Assembly (NCBI GenBank): GCA_019750095.1
Contig: JAIEOW010000044.1
Span: 1 to 64,000, forward strand
Reading direction: 5' to 3'
Length of the DNA stretch: 64,000 nucleotides
Source of the DNA: Phycisphaerales bacterium
Lineage (GTDB): Bacteria > Planctomycetota > Phycisphaerae > Phycisphaerales > UBA1924
Part shown: positions 1-7,854 of the stretch, in pieces
Position numbering within the stretch: position 1 is the first letter of the stretch
Layout of the letters: the number at the start of each line of letters is the position of its first letter
Program-made: the position numbers and the translations under genes
The notes under the pieces: generated by a model
What the model was told of the DNA's origin: nothing
Seen by the model: only the letters and a program-made list of their open reading frames with translations
Database searches by the model: none

Positions 1-646
1 AGTCCGGAAACAGCCGCTGAATCCGCCGCGCCTCGCTCGCCGCCACATCCCACCGCCGCTGCACGATGAGGCCGTCCAGCCGCGCGATCGAGTCGGCGAC
101 TTTCCGCTCCTGAATCTCATGGCGAGCCAGCTCGATGCGAGCCCGGAACTCCTCGGCGTCCTGGCGATATCCAAACCGCTGCGCGAGCTCGTCGCACAGC
201 ACAAGCGCGGCGTCCCACGCCTGCGCCTGAATATCTTCCTCGATCGCCTTGCAGAGCATGTCACGCTCCTGCCCGCGATTCAGCACCCGCCGCGCGTCGT
301 CAGAGACCATCGCCGAGTCGCCCAGTCGCCGGATGGACTCAATCAGCGTGTCCACCTTGCGCACCATGAAGCCGTGCTGGCTCGAACGCCGACGAAGCTG
401 CCACGTCACCGGTGCGATCGACAGCACAACGATGATGCCCAGCGCGCCAACGCCTTGGAAGATGTCACCGGTTACCTGCCGCTCGGTCGAGCGCACGAAC
501 AGCGCACCGACCAGAATCAACCCCAGCGACAAAAGCAGCGGAAACCCATGATCCACAAGGATGCCCATGAACGGGCTCAACTCCCGAGACCGCGGACGTG
601 CCGACAGTGCTGGGGGCGTGTTCAGCGGCGTGCGATCGTCGGCCAA
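1..646 (-). CDS. Membrane-anchored protein with helical repeat-like C-terminal part, truncated by window edge
   Basis: The 3' end is outside the window; 215 codons are visible. I chose a TTG start at 646 because GGAGG lies 8 bases upstream; the next in-frame ATG (visible residue 27) would leave almost no leader before the first membrane segment. Two hydrophobic segments are visible at about residues 33-51 and 63-82. A long charged helical region rich in Ala, Arg, Asp and Glu follows, with a spacing that resembles TPR-like helical pairs (motifs ending RLGD, QRFGY and RLFPD). I do not recognise a named family. It is divergently placed to the MBL hydrolase, with about 180 bases between them. A role as a membrane-anchored scaffold is only a guess. 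Confidence 0.7.
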   Translation of the reverse strand, partial: MADDRTPLNTPPALSARPRSRELSPFMGILVDHGFPLLLSLGLILVGALFVRSTERQVTGDIFQGVGALGIIVVLSIAPVTWQLRRRSSQHGFMVRKVDTLIESIRRLGDSAMVSDDARRVLNRGQERDMLCKAIEEDIQAQAWDAALVLCDELAQRFGYRQDAEEFRARIELARHEIQERKVADSIARLDGLIVQRRWDVAASEARRIQRLFPD

Positions 647-824
647 AGGTCGTTCCTCCGTGTGGCGCTCGGTTCCTTAGAGAATACCGCATACCCGGTT
701 CTCGCGACGGATTTCTCCATCTTCCAGCACCCGGAACATCGGCATTTGCTCTCAGGAGCACCACATCCTCTTTCCCGACTTCCCGCACCTTTCACATCTT
801 CCCCGCCCCCCGATAGAGTCCCAC

Positions 825-1478
825 GTGTCCACACCCCCGACCATCGCCTGTTTCACACTCGGTCCATTCGAGACGAACTCCTACGTCGTTACCCCGGGCA
901 TTCCCAGCCCCGGCGAGCCCTGCTGGATCGTTGATCCGAGCTTTGAACCCTTGCCGCTGATCACCCATGTTCGGGGGCAAGGCCTCAAACCTGTCGCGAT
1001 CGTGCTCACCCACGCGCATGTGGACCATATTGCGGGCGTTGCCGAAGTCCGAGCGGCTTTTCCAGGCGTCCCCATCCTGATTCACAGCAATGAGCAGGAC
1101 TGGCTCGCCGACCCGCTGCTGAACCTGTCGGCCATGATGGGCCAATCCGTCACCGCACCGCTCGCGGAAAGGCACTTGGCCGAGAGCGACCAGTTGGCAC
1201 TTGGCGGCACCACCTGGCGCGTGCTGCACACCCCTGGCCACTCGCCCGGGAGCATCTCGTTGATCCACGATCCATCTCATCAGGCGATCGTCGGCGACGC
1301 GCTCTTTGCCGGGTCCATCGGTCGCACAGATTTCCCGGGCTCGGATCACGACACCCTCATCAACGCTATTCGCACCAAGCTCTACACCCTTCCCGACACG
1401 ACCGCGATCCACCCCGGCCATGGCCCAAGCTCAACCATCGGCCGCGAGAAGAAAACCAACCCATTCGTTCGCGCCTGA
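825..1478 (+). CDS. MBL-fold hydrolase (glyoxalase II / YcbL type)
   Basis: A 217-residue metallo-beta-lactamase-fold hydrolase starting at GTG. The metal ligands are visible: THAHVDH at residues 62-68, His139 in TPGHS, Asp158 in GDALF and His199 in HPGH. The segment GSIGRTDFPG followed by a C-terminal GREKKTNPF is typical of the YcbL and hydroxyacylglutathione hydrolase branch, which hydrolyses thioesters in the cytoplasm. The dedicated glutathione-binding C-terminal domain of GloB is absent, which favours the short YcbL-like group. It is monocistronic and followed immediately by a hairpin repeat at 1480. The exact substrate cannot be read from sequence. Confidence 0.88.
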   Translation: MSTPPTIACFTLGPFETNSYVVTPGIPSPGEPCWIVDPSFEPLPLITHVRGQGLKPVAIVLTHAHVDHIAGVAEVRAAFPGVPILIHSNEQDWLADPLLNLSAMMGQSVTAPLAERHLAESDQLALGGTTWRVLHTPGHSPGSISLIHDPSHQAIVGDALFAGSIGRTDFPGSDHDTLINAIRTKLYTLPDTTAIHPGHGPSSTIGREKKTNPFVRA

Positions 1479-1479
1479 C

Positions 1480-1511
1480 TCAATCCGAGGCATGGGCGCA
1501 AGCCCATGCAC
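1480..1511 (+). repeat. 32-nt GNRA-hairpin repeat, copy 1
   Basis: Palindromic core GCATGGGCGCAAGCCCATGC at 1490-1509: an 8-bp perfect stem with loop GCAA. The left flank is TCAATCCGAG and the right flank AC. It sits directly after the stop of the MBL hydrolase. The A-T pair at stem position 3 replaces the C-G pair of copy 2, a compensatory change. Confidence 0.9.
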
Positions 1512-1535
1512 CCTTCACCAAAGTGCCTCCGGCGA

Positions 1536-2423
1536 TCACGAAGATCGAAGCACCGGCGCCGCCCCCCAGCGCAGCTTGCTGATCAGCGTCGTCCAATAGG
1601 AACTCTGCGGGTTCCGCACGAATCGCGCCGGCCGAGGGTCTTTGCGGATCGTGATCCGCTGTCCGGCGTGCACGCGAGAGGCGACCTGACCATCCAGGAC
1701 AAGGGCCGTGCCGCCGGCGAGACCCGGAATGCCCGGGTCGTCGTTCACACGCTCCAGCGTGATCTCGATCATGCTCCGAGCGGGCACCACGACCGGTCGA
1801 AAGGCCAGAGAGTGGGCCGCCATGGGCGTGAGCGCCATCGCCTCGACCTCTGGCGAAATGATCGCGCCGCCCGCCGAGGCGTTGTACGCCGTGGAGCCGA
1901 TGGGTGTCGAGACAATCAACCCGTCGCCAGTGAACGACGGGCCGGGAGTTCCATCGATCTTGATCGCCAGCGTGATCATGCGATAGGGCGGCCCAGCCGT
2001 GATCACCACGTCGTTGTGCGCGAGCGCCCCTTCCGGCGAAGAACCGTGCGCTGGCTCGAGCGTCGCCCGCAGCATCGGACGATCCTGCACCTGCAACGCC
2101 GAGCCATCGAACAGCGAGGGTGCCTGCACTCTCAGCGCCGCCAGATCAAACTCGGCCATGAATCCGAGTTTGCCGAGGTTCACCCCGAGCATCGGCAAGC
2201 CCAGGTGCACGCACCTCCGCGACTGGCCCATCAGCGTGCCATCGCCCCCGAGCACCACGATCAGGTCCGCGCCCTTGGCCTCGGCGAGCGCGATCGCGTG
2301 CCCGTTGGCATCCAGTTCCGCCACCACACGCCCGTGCGCGTTGATGAGCGACCGCACCTCTGGCAGCGCGGCGAGCACGTCGGGCTTGGCCCGGTTCACA
2401 AGCAGCAGGACGGATCGACCCAT
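1536..2423 (-). CDS. nadK: NAD kinase
   Basis: A 295-residue NAD kinase, which makes NADP from NAD and ATP in the cytosol. The GGDG nucleotide-binding motif is at residues 59-62 (context VVLGGDGTL), ND at 137-138 and GSTAYN at 176-181, all diagnostic of the family. The start at 2423 is preferred over the ATG two codons upstream because AGGA lies at a normal distance; an in-frame extension to 2474 runs into a repeat and looks non-coding. It is the last gene of a minus-strand group with dxs, from which it is separated by an inverted pair of GNRA-hairpin repeats. Length is normal for the family. Confidence 0.94.
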   Translation of the reverse strand: MGRSVLLLVNRAKPDVLAALPEVRSLINAHGRVVAELDANGHAIALAEAKGADLIVVLGGDGTLMGQSRRCVHLGLPMLGVNLGKLGFMAEFDLAALRVQAPSLFDGSALQVQDRPMLRATLEPAHGSSPEGALAHNDVVITAGPPYRMITLAIKIDGTPGPSFTGDGLIVSTPIGSTAYNASAGGAIISPEVEAMALTPMAAHSLAFRPVVVPARSMIEITLERVNDDPGIPGLAGGTALVLDGQVASRVHAGQRITIRKDPRPARFVRNPQSSYWTTLISKLRWGAAPVLRSS

Positions 2424-2470
2424 GGGCATGATCCTACGGACGCCCTCGCGCCCCGATTCCGCCAGAAGTC

Positions 2471-2502
2471 TCAATCAGAGGCCTGGGCGCAAGCCCAGGC
2501 AC
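2471..2502 (+). repeat. 32-nt GNRA-hairpin repeat, copy 2
   Basis: Core GCCTGGGCGCAAGCCCAGGC at 2481-2500, a perfect 8-bp stem with GCAA loop, flanked by TCAATCAGAG and AC. It forms an inverted pair with copy 3, with 64 bases between them, in the dxs-nadK gap. Confidence 0.92.
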
Positions 2503-2566
2503 GTCAGATCTCCGAAGCCCGGTAATGACTGAAGTTGGGCGCAATCGCCAGAAGCTGATGCCAAAG

Positions 2567-2599
2567 GTGCCCGGGCTCGCGCCCGGGCCTCTGACGATT
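2567..2599 (-). repeat. 32-nt GNRA-hairpin repeat, copy 3
   Basis: Read on the minus strand, the core is GCCCGGGC, loop GCGA, GCCCGGGC (2569-2588). The loop differs from the other copies but is still of the GNRA form. It lies 7 bases after the dxs stop and is the inverted partner of copy 2. Confidence 0.88.
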
Positions 2600-2606
2600 C
2601 AAGTGA

Positions 2607-4580
2607 CTACGCCAGGACCGGTGCCGCCACGCTGGACCGGGTTCGGAACTCGACAGACGGGAGCGCCGCCGCCTGACGAATCCCGCGGGTGATGCCCGCC
2701 TCATCAATCCCTGCGATCTCGAGCTGACGGGCGCGGGAGTCCTGGATGATCCAGGAATCCGGCAGGCCCAGACGCACGATCCGCGAGGTGTCCAGGTGCT
2801 GCTCCTGCGCCGACTCCAGCACGGCCGCCCCGAATCCGCCGATGATCGAGTGATCCTCGACGGTGACGATCGGGATGTTCCGGCTGAGCAGATCACGCAC
2901 GAGCGCGGCGTCCACGGGCTTGGCAAAGCGAGCGTCGTACACGCTCACCGAATACTCGCCCTTGAGCGCGTCAGCCGCCTTCAGCGCGTCGATCGCGGGT
3001 GTGCCAAAGGCCAGCACTGCGACGTCGGGCTTGCCCTTGCCGACATCGAGTTCCGGCGTCAGGCATCGCGCCTTGCCAAGCTCATACCGCGGGGTCTTGC
3101 CGAGGCGATTCACCACCAGGTCGCTCACGTTGTCGCGCGGATAGCGTGCCGCCGAGAGGCCTTCCTCATAGCACCGCATGAACTCGACGGCCTCGACGAG
3201 CGAGGGCTCATCGATGGGCGCGACGATCGCCGCCGCGGGCAGCGTGCGCAGCAGCGCGATATCGCAGAATCCGTGGTGCACCGCGCCGTCGCCGCCCACC
3301 AGCCCGGCCCGATCCAGCAGCAGACGCACCGGCAGCCCCTGCAGGGACGATTCCTGGAACGCCTGATCAAAGGCCCGCTGCACAAAGGTCGAATAGACCG
3401 CGAAGAAGGTCTTCCACCCGGTCTTCGCCAGCCCGGCCATCATGTCCAGCGCGTGGCTCTCGCAGATTCCGGTGTCGAACGAGCGATCGGGGAACGCGGC
3501 GAGGGTCTTGTTGATCCCCGTACCGTCGGGCATCGCGGCCGTCGCCGTCAGGATCTTCGGATCGCGCTTCATCGCATCAACGAGGATGTCCCCGATGGCG
3601 GCGGTGAACGAACGCCCGTCCTTCTTGATTTCCACCCGGCACCCTTCGCGCACGAACGGCGCGGGGGAGTGGAACTTGCTCGAATCTCCCTCGGCAAAGT
3701 CGAAGCCCTTGCCCTTGACGGTCTTCACGTGCAGCACCATCGGGCGATCCAGATCGCGTGCCTCGGTGAGGAACTCCATCAGCGTCGGGAAGTCGTGCCC
3801 GTCGATCGGACCGGCCGTCAGCAGGCCGAAGTGCTCAAACCACGCGTGCTCGTGCAGCGCGGCCTTGGTCACCTCGCCGGCCTGGTGATACGCCTCGGCG
3901 ATCAGCGATCCGCCCGGCAGATGCTTGAGCATCTCCTTGCCGCGCTTCTTGAAGTCGGCATAGGTGTGCGAGAGGCGGACGCGGTCAAAGTGCTGAGCGA
4001 TCGCGCCCTGGGGCTTGGAGATCGACATCCCGTTGTCGTTGAGGATCACCAGGAACTGGCGCTTGAGCGTGCCGGCCCCGTTGAGCCCTTCCATCGCGAC
4101 GCCGTTGACGATCGAAGCGTCGCCGATGATCGTCGCGACGCGCCGGCCCTTGGCGTTGGTCTGGGGGTCGTAGCCCTCGCCGTTGAGCGAATCGCCCCTT
4201 GCCATGCCGACCGCCGTCGAGATGCCCGTGCCCGCGTGACCAACGCGAAACAGATCATACGGCGACTCCGCCGGCTCCGGGAACCCCGCCATGCCCGCGC
4301 TGGTGCGCAGGTTCTTCAAGAGCGGAAGTCGCCCGGTCAACAGCTTGTGCGGATAGCACTGGTGCCCCACGTCAAACAGCAGGCGATCCCATGCGAAATC
4401 GAACACATAGTGCATCGCGATGGTCAGTTCGACCACGCCCAGATTCGGGGCAAGGTGTCCACCAGAGACCGAGACCTGATCGCAGATGGCCTTGCGGATA
4501 TCCGCCGCCACTTCGGGAAGCCGTTCGACGGGCAGTTTGCGGAGGTCGGCGGGAGACTTGATGGTTTCCAGAAGCGTCAT
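2607..4580 (-). CDS. dxs: 1-deoxy-D-xylulose-5-phosphate synthase
   Basis: A 657-residue DXS, which condenses pyruvate and glyceraldehyde 3-phosphate to start the MEP isoprenoid pathway with thiamine diphosphate. Visible motifs are GGHLAPNLG (residues 40-48), VGHQCYPHKLLTGR (71-84, His73) and the ThDP-binding GDASIVNG at 153-160, where the more common GDG reads GDA. The central transketolase pyrimidine-binding and C-terminal domains are complete (SHALDMMAGLAKTG; DRAGLVGGDGAVHHG). Length fits the family. It lies downstream of a prenyl synthase on the same strand, so the pair supplies C5 units and elongates them. GAGA upstream of the ATG is a weak ribosome site. Confidence 0.96.
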   Translation of the reverse strand: MTLLETIKSPADLRKLPVERLPEVAADIRKAICDQVSVSGGHLAPNLGVVELTIAMHYVFDFAWDRLLFDVGHQCYPHKLLTGRLPLLKNLRTSAGMAGFPEPAESPYDLFRVGHAGTGISTAVGMARGDSLNGEGYDPQTNAKGRRVATIIGDASIVNGVAMEGLNGAGTLKRQFLVILNDNGMSISKPQGAIAQHFDRVRLSHTYADFKKRGKEMLKHLPGGSLIAEAYHQAGEVTKAALHEHAWFEHFGLLTAGPIDGHDFPTLMEFLTEARDLDRPMVLHVKTVKGKGFDFAEGDSSKFHSPAPFVREGCRVEIKKDGRSFTAAIGDILVDAMKRDPKILTATAAMPDGTGINKTLAAFPDRSFDTGICESHALDMMAGLAKTGWKTFFAVYSTFVQRAFDQAFQESSLQGLPVRLLLDRAGLVGGDGAVHHGFCDIALLRTLPAAAIVAPIDEPSLVEAVEFMRCYEEGLSAARYPRDNVSDLVVNRLGKTPRYELGKARCLTPELDVGKGKPDVAVLAFGTPAIDALKAADALKGEYSVSVYDARFAKPVDAALVRDLLSRNIPIVTVEDHSIIGGFGAAVLESAQEQHLDTSRIVRLGLPDSWIIQDSRARQLEIAGIDEAGITRGIRQAAALPSVEFRTRSSVAAPVLA

Positions 4581-4777
4581 GAAGGTTTCTCGTTCGCGGC
4601 CTTGCGAGGGGACTTGGGCGGATCAGGACTCGTACAGATGCCCGGGGCAGTCCATGCACCGGGGAGATTGCGGGAATGCTACGCAAAAATCAGATTTCGG
4701 GTCGCCTCCGAACGCCCATTGTCTGATTGAAGAGATTTCGTTGGCAATCCAATCCGGATGCATATGGGCGAAATCGG

Positions 4778-5812
4778 TCATTTCGTCCGAACCGCCATGT
4801 ATGTTGAAAGCTGCCGCAGCGGCTCGGCTGGCTCGCCAAGTGGCTCCAGAGCATCCAGCGAGAGCTGATACAGCCGACGGACTTCTTCACGCGTTTGATC
4901 CACGCCCATCACGCCGGGATAGGTCAGTTTGCCGGCGTCGGCATCCTTATTGGACTTCTTCCCGAGGTGGTCCGAGGTCTGGGTCACGTCCAAGAGATCG
5001 TCGACGACCTGGAACATGAGTCCGATCGCCTCGGCATAATGCGTCACGCAGCCGAGCGGATCGAGCCGCGACGCGCCGGGATGGCCTTCGAGCGCCGACA
5101 TCGCGCCCATTCGGCACGCGGCGCGGATCAGCATGCCCGTCTTGTTGCGATGAATCAGTTCCAGACGACGCTGCGGCGACAGGTCTGCTGGCATTCCGCC
5201 CAGGGTGTCGAAGACTTGGCCTGCGATCATGCCGTTGGTCCCCACCGCCAGTTCGTGCATCAATCGCGATTGCAGGGTCAGCGAGGGCACGCGCTCGGCG
5301 AGCAGGTGGAACGCACTGGTCAGCAGGGCGTCGCCCGCGAGGATCGCCATCGCCTCGGACGTGTGCTTGTGCAAAGTCGGTCGGCCGCGACGCGTATCGT
5401 CGTTGTCCAGTCCCGGCAAATCATCGTGTACGAGCGAGAATGCGTGCACAAGTTCGACCGCGGCGGCCGCGGGCAGGCACGCCGCGGGATCGGTCCCCGA
5501 AGGACACACCGCCATGAAGCTGTGCCAAGCCAGCAGCGGGCGGGCGCGTTTGCCCGGGCCCATGGCCGAGTAATCCATGGCAGCGATCAATGCCGGTGGC
5601 AGCGGGAGGGTCGCGATCGCTTCTTTAAGAAACGCCTCGATGCGCGGGAGCGGAGCGGTGATGTTGTCCGGCAGCGTGTCGAGCTGAGTTGAGCCGTGCA
5701 GCGTCTGAACCACGGTGGGCGTGCGTGCTGGGCCAGCGGATGCGGAGGAGCGGGGGGCCATCGTTGCGGGAGTGTGTGAGAGTGGGGTGGGGGGCTTAGC
5801 CGTTCTGCTCAT
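4778..5812 (-). CDS. ispA: Polyprenyl (farnesyl/geranylgeranyl) diphosphate synthase
   Basis: A trans-prenyltransferase that condenses IPP with allylic diphosphates. Visible are GPGKRARP (residues 86-92), the first Asp-rich motif HDDLPGLDNDD (129-139) followed by RRGRPT, and the second Asp-rich region QVVDDLLDV with a downstream GKK. The spacing DDLPxxDNDD is typical of IspA-type synthases. The start at 5812 overlaps the upstream PTS IIA gene by 17 bases and suggests translational coupling; an ATG at 5761 would give 327 residues and is equally possible, since neither has a clear ribosome site. The first 45 residues are low-complexity Pro/Thr/Ser. Chain length of the product cannot be assigned. 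Confidence 0.9.
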   Translation of the reverse strand: MSRTAKPPTPLSHTPATMAPRSSASAGPARTPTVVQTLHGSTQLDTLPDNITAPLPRIEAFLKEAIATLPLPPALIAAMDYSAMGPGKRARPLLAWHSFMAVCPSGTDPAACLPAAAAVELVHAFSLVHDDLPGLDNDDTRRGRPTLHKHTSEAMAILAGDALLTSAFHLLAERVPSLTLQSRLMHELAVGTNGMIAGQVFDTLGGMPADLSPQRRLELIHRNKTGMLIRAACRMGAMSALEGHPGASRLDPLGCVTHYAEAIGLMFQVVDDLLDVTQTSDHLGKKSNKDADAGKLTYPGVMGVDQTREEVRRLYQLSLDALEPLGEPAEPLRQLSTYMAVRTK

Positions 5813-6257
5813 GGCTTTTGAGCAGGTCGTAAATCTCTGCGGGCGAGCCGGCGGCATAGATCTGCTGGCGGAACTCTTCAAGATTCATCAGCCGCGAGAT
5901 GTGGGCAAGGGCCTGGATGTGATCGCTGGTGCGATCGGGGGGGCTTGCGAGCAGCATGATCAGCCGCACGGGCTTGCCGTCGATGGACTGAAACTCCATG
6001 GGCTGTGCGGGCTTGCCGATGGCGATGGCGAGGTTTCCGACGCCGGCGCATTTGCCGTGAGGGATCGCAAGCCCGAGCCCGATGCCCGTAGTGCGCGTGA
6101 GTTCGCGGGTCCAGACGGCTTCTTTGAGCAGGGCGGGCTGCGTGACCTTGCCGACGGTGGTGAGCACGTCAACGAGTTCGTTGATGGCCCCCTGTTTGCC
6201 GGAGGCCTCCAGCGGTGCCTTGATGCAGTCGACGCTGAGAATGTCCAGCAGCTTCAT
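5796..6257 (-). CDS. PTS EIIA domain protein (fructose/nitrogen-type IIA)
   Basis: A 153-residue single-domain PTS EIIA of the mannitol/fructose (Pfam PTS_EIIA_2) family, related to PtsN. The phosphorylatable His is His67 in AIPHGK, with the preceding TGIGLGLAI segment typical of the family. The C-terminal half LIMLLASPPDRTSDHIQALA matches the conserved P-x-x-x-x-x-HI block. I chose the ATG at 6257 because MKLLDIL is the classical beginning; an upstream extension to 6347 is low-quality sequence. No transporter EIIB or EIIC lies nearby, so a regulatory role is likelier than sugar uptake. It heads the isoprenoid gene group. Confidence 0.88.
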   Translation of the reverse strand: MKLLDILSVDCIKAPLEASGKQGAINELVDVLTTVGKVTQPALLKEAVWTRELTRTTGIGLGLAIPHGKCAGVGNLAIAIGKPAQPMEFQSIDGKPVRLIMLLASPPDRTSDHIQALAHISRLMNLEEFRQQIYAAGSPAEIYDLLKSHEQNG

Positions 6258-6393
6258 GCCGAGTACCTGGGGGCCTTGCCTGCGTGCCGCTGATGCGTGA
6301 TCCTCACGCCGCCAGCGCCCGAGAAGGGTCGTGAGTGTACCCCGCAAAACGCGCCAGGAGACAACTCCCAGGCGTCCGGGCGGCTTCCCGCGT

Positions 6394-7008
6394 TCACGAC
6401 CGGGCCAGGATCGCGAGCCACTCGGCGTTGCCGGTCGCGTTTTTCTTTCCCGCGCCTCCCACCACCGGGCTTTGCGTCACGCCCAGGACTCGCACGCCCA
6501 GCTCGGGCATCACCTGGCAGACACGTTCGGTGATCGTGGCGGCAAAGGCCTCGTCCAGCACGCCGCGGTGCAGATGCTCCCGCTGCTCATGCGGCGTCAG
6601 CTCATAGTGCGGCTTGATCAGCGTGATGATGCGGGCGTGGGCCGCCTCGGGCTTCAGCCAGGTGAGGGCTGCGGGGATGCACAGCTTCTGGGGCGTCCAT
6701 CCCATGTCGATCACGATCAGGTCCATGCGTTCACCGGGCTCTGCGGGCGCCGGAGCGTGCAGTGCGCTGGTGCGCTCCATGACTCGGACACGCGGGTGGT
6801 TGCGAAGGGTCCAGGCGAGTGTGCCGTAGCCCGTGTCGATCGCCGTAACCTGGGCAGCACCACCTTGAAGCAGACAATCAGTAAACCCGCCCACGTTGGC
6901 ACCGAAATCGGCGCACCGCAAACCGGTTGGATCAAGGCCAAAGACATCAAGAGCATGACGGAGCTTGAGGCCGCCGCGGGAGACGAAGGGGGAGGGAGGG
7001 GGAGGCAT
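6394..7008 (-). CDS. TlyA-like SAM-dependent methyltransferase lacking the S4 domain
   Basis: A 204-residue FtsJ-fold methyltransferase. FVSRGGLKLRHAL at residues 8-20 and the SAM-binding DFGANVGGFTD (34-44) followed by GYGTLAW match the TlyA group of rRNA 2'-O-methyltransferases and haemolysin-like proteins; IKPHYE near residue 131 corresponds to the VKPQFE block. TlyA proteins normally begin with an S4 RNA-binding domain of about 60 residues, absent here. The start at 7008 is directly followed upstream by GAGGCAA heptamers; the reading frame stays open through them to 7086, but that extension encodes repeat-derived sequence. rRNA methylation is plausible, the target base unknown. Confidence 0.82.
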   Translation of the reverse strand: MPPPPSPFVSRGGLKLRHALDVFGLDPTGLRCADFGANVGGFTDCLLQGGAAQVTAIDTGYGTLAWTLRNHPRVRVMERTSALHAPAPAEPGERMDLIVIDMGWTPQKLCIPAALTWLKPEAAHARIITLIKPHYELTPHEQREHLHRGVLDEAFAATITERVCQVMPELGVRVLGVTQSPVVGGAGKKNATGNAEWLAILARS

Positions 7009-7016
7009 GGGGGAGA

Positions 7017-7037
7017 GGAGGCAAGAGGCAAGAGGCA
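7017..7037 (+). repeat. GAGGCAA heptamer array, short arm
   Basis: Three GAGGCAA-type heptamers in tandem, followed by degenerate copies to about 7075. They are in inverse orientation to the TTGCCTC array at 7104-7188, so the two arms could form a long imperfect hairpin upstream of the TlyA-like gene. Confidence 0.85.
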
Positions 7038-7103
7038 TCAAGGCAACTAGGCATCTGGGCATCAAGGAAGGCAAGCAACCCTTCACGATACTCCAGAATT
7101 TTC

Positions 7104-7188
7104 TTGCCTCTTCCCTCTTCCCTCGATGCCTCTTGCCTCTTGCCTCTTGCCTCTTGCCTCTTGCCTCTTGCCTCTTGCCTCTTGCCTA
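7104..7188 (+). repeat. TTGCCTC heptamer array
   Basis: Tandem 7-base units. Three leading units (TTGCCTC, TTCCCTC, TTCCCTC), one 8-base unit ending GATGCCTC, then seven perfect TTGCCTC units and a final TTGCCTA at 7133-7188. It lies between the divergent TlyA-like gene and rpsP. Confidence 0.95.
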
Positions 7189-7283
7189 TCATCTCGACCC
7201 CACTCCGGGCGGGGATCAGGGGTGATTAAGGCCTCCCGGAGTGCACCACGTTTGGCCGACTTTGTCGGCAGGAGCGCGTTTCG

Positions 7284-7646
7284 ATGGTTCGGATTCGCAT
7301 GCAGCGCATGGGTCGTCGGCACCTGAACTACTTCCGCATCAATGCCATCGAAAAGCGCGTCAAGCGTGACGGGCAGGTGCTGGAAAACCTCGGCTGGTAC
7401 AACCCACAGGCCAAGGACAAGGCGAAGCAGCTTCATCTCGAAGTTGATCGCATCAAGCACTGGCTCTCGACCGGCGCCCAGCCGAGCGACACGGTGGCCA
7501 ACCTTCTGGTTGCTCAAGGACTTATGGACGGGGCCGAGATCAAGGCCAAGCTGGAGAAGCGGATCGCCGCGGTCAAGGCCGCTGCCGAGATGAAGGCCGC
7601 CAATCCGCAGCCCGATCCGAAGAAGAAGAAGGAAGAGAAGAAGTGA
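7284..7646 (+). CDS. rpsP: 30S ribosomal protein S16
   Basis: A 120-residue bS16, a structural protein of the small ribosomal subunit. The N-terminus MVRIRMQRMGRRHLNYFRI and the LGWYNPQ block are diagnostic. The C-terminal 30 residues form a Lys/Ala/Glu-rich tail ending in KKKKEEKK, longer than in E. coli and common in diverse phyla. It is followed by a strong terminator at 7699, so it is not simply co-transcribed with trmD, which starts 208 bases later. Confidence 0.96.
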   Translation: MVRIRMQRMGRRHLNYFRINAIEKRVKRDGQVLENLGWYNPQAKDKAKQLHLEVDRIKHWLSTGAQPSDTVANLLVAQGLMDGAEIKAKLEKRIAAVKAAAEMKAANPQPDPKKKKEEKK

Positions 7647-7698
7647 CCGGAAGGCACTGGGCATTGGGCACGAGGCACTAGGAAATGCAGTTTCGAAT

Positions 7699-7725
7699 CC
7701 CCCTCGCATGAGGGGGTTTTTATTT
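7699..7725 (+). terminator. Rho-independent terminator after rpsP
   Basis: Stem CCCCCTC, loop GCAT, GAGGGGG, then TTTTTATTT. Perfect 7-bp stem followed by a U tract. Confidence 0.9.
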
Positions 7726-7735
7726 GCCTTTGCAC

Positions 7736-7767
7736 TCAATCCGAGGCCTGGGCGCAAGCCCTGGCAC
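7736..7767 (+). repeat. 32-nt GNRA-hairpin repeat, copy 4
   Basis: Core GCCTGGGCGCAAGCCCTGGC with loop GCAA and one T-T mismatch in the stem. Left flank TCAATCCGAG. It pairs with copy 5 as an inverted pair in the rpsP-trmD gap, where rimM is found in many bacteria. Confidence 0.9.
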
Positions 7768-7820
7768 CTGCGATGCGAAATCACAGAGCGTTGACCACTG
7801 TACAGTGTGCGGCGTCAGAC

Positions 7821-7850
7821 GTGCACGGGCTTGCGCCCGAGCCTCTGATT
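7821..7850 (-). repeat. GNRA-hairpin repeat, copy 5
   Basis: On the minus strand the core reads GCTCGGGC, GCAA, GCCCGTGC with one mismatch. It ends about 5 bases before the trmD start, so it would lie in the trmD leader RNA. Confidence 0.88.
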
Positions 7851-7854
7851 AAGT

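Noticed and set aside
7008-7086. Phase-variable N-terminus of the TlyA-like protein through the heptamer repeats
   Set aside because: The frame stays open through the repeats, but the conserved domain begins right at the ATG at 7008 and the upstream peptide is repeat-derived. Kept only as a possibility.
7104-7188. CRISPR array
   Set aside because: Units are 7 bases in direct tandem without unique spacers, and no cas gene is in the window.
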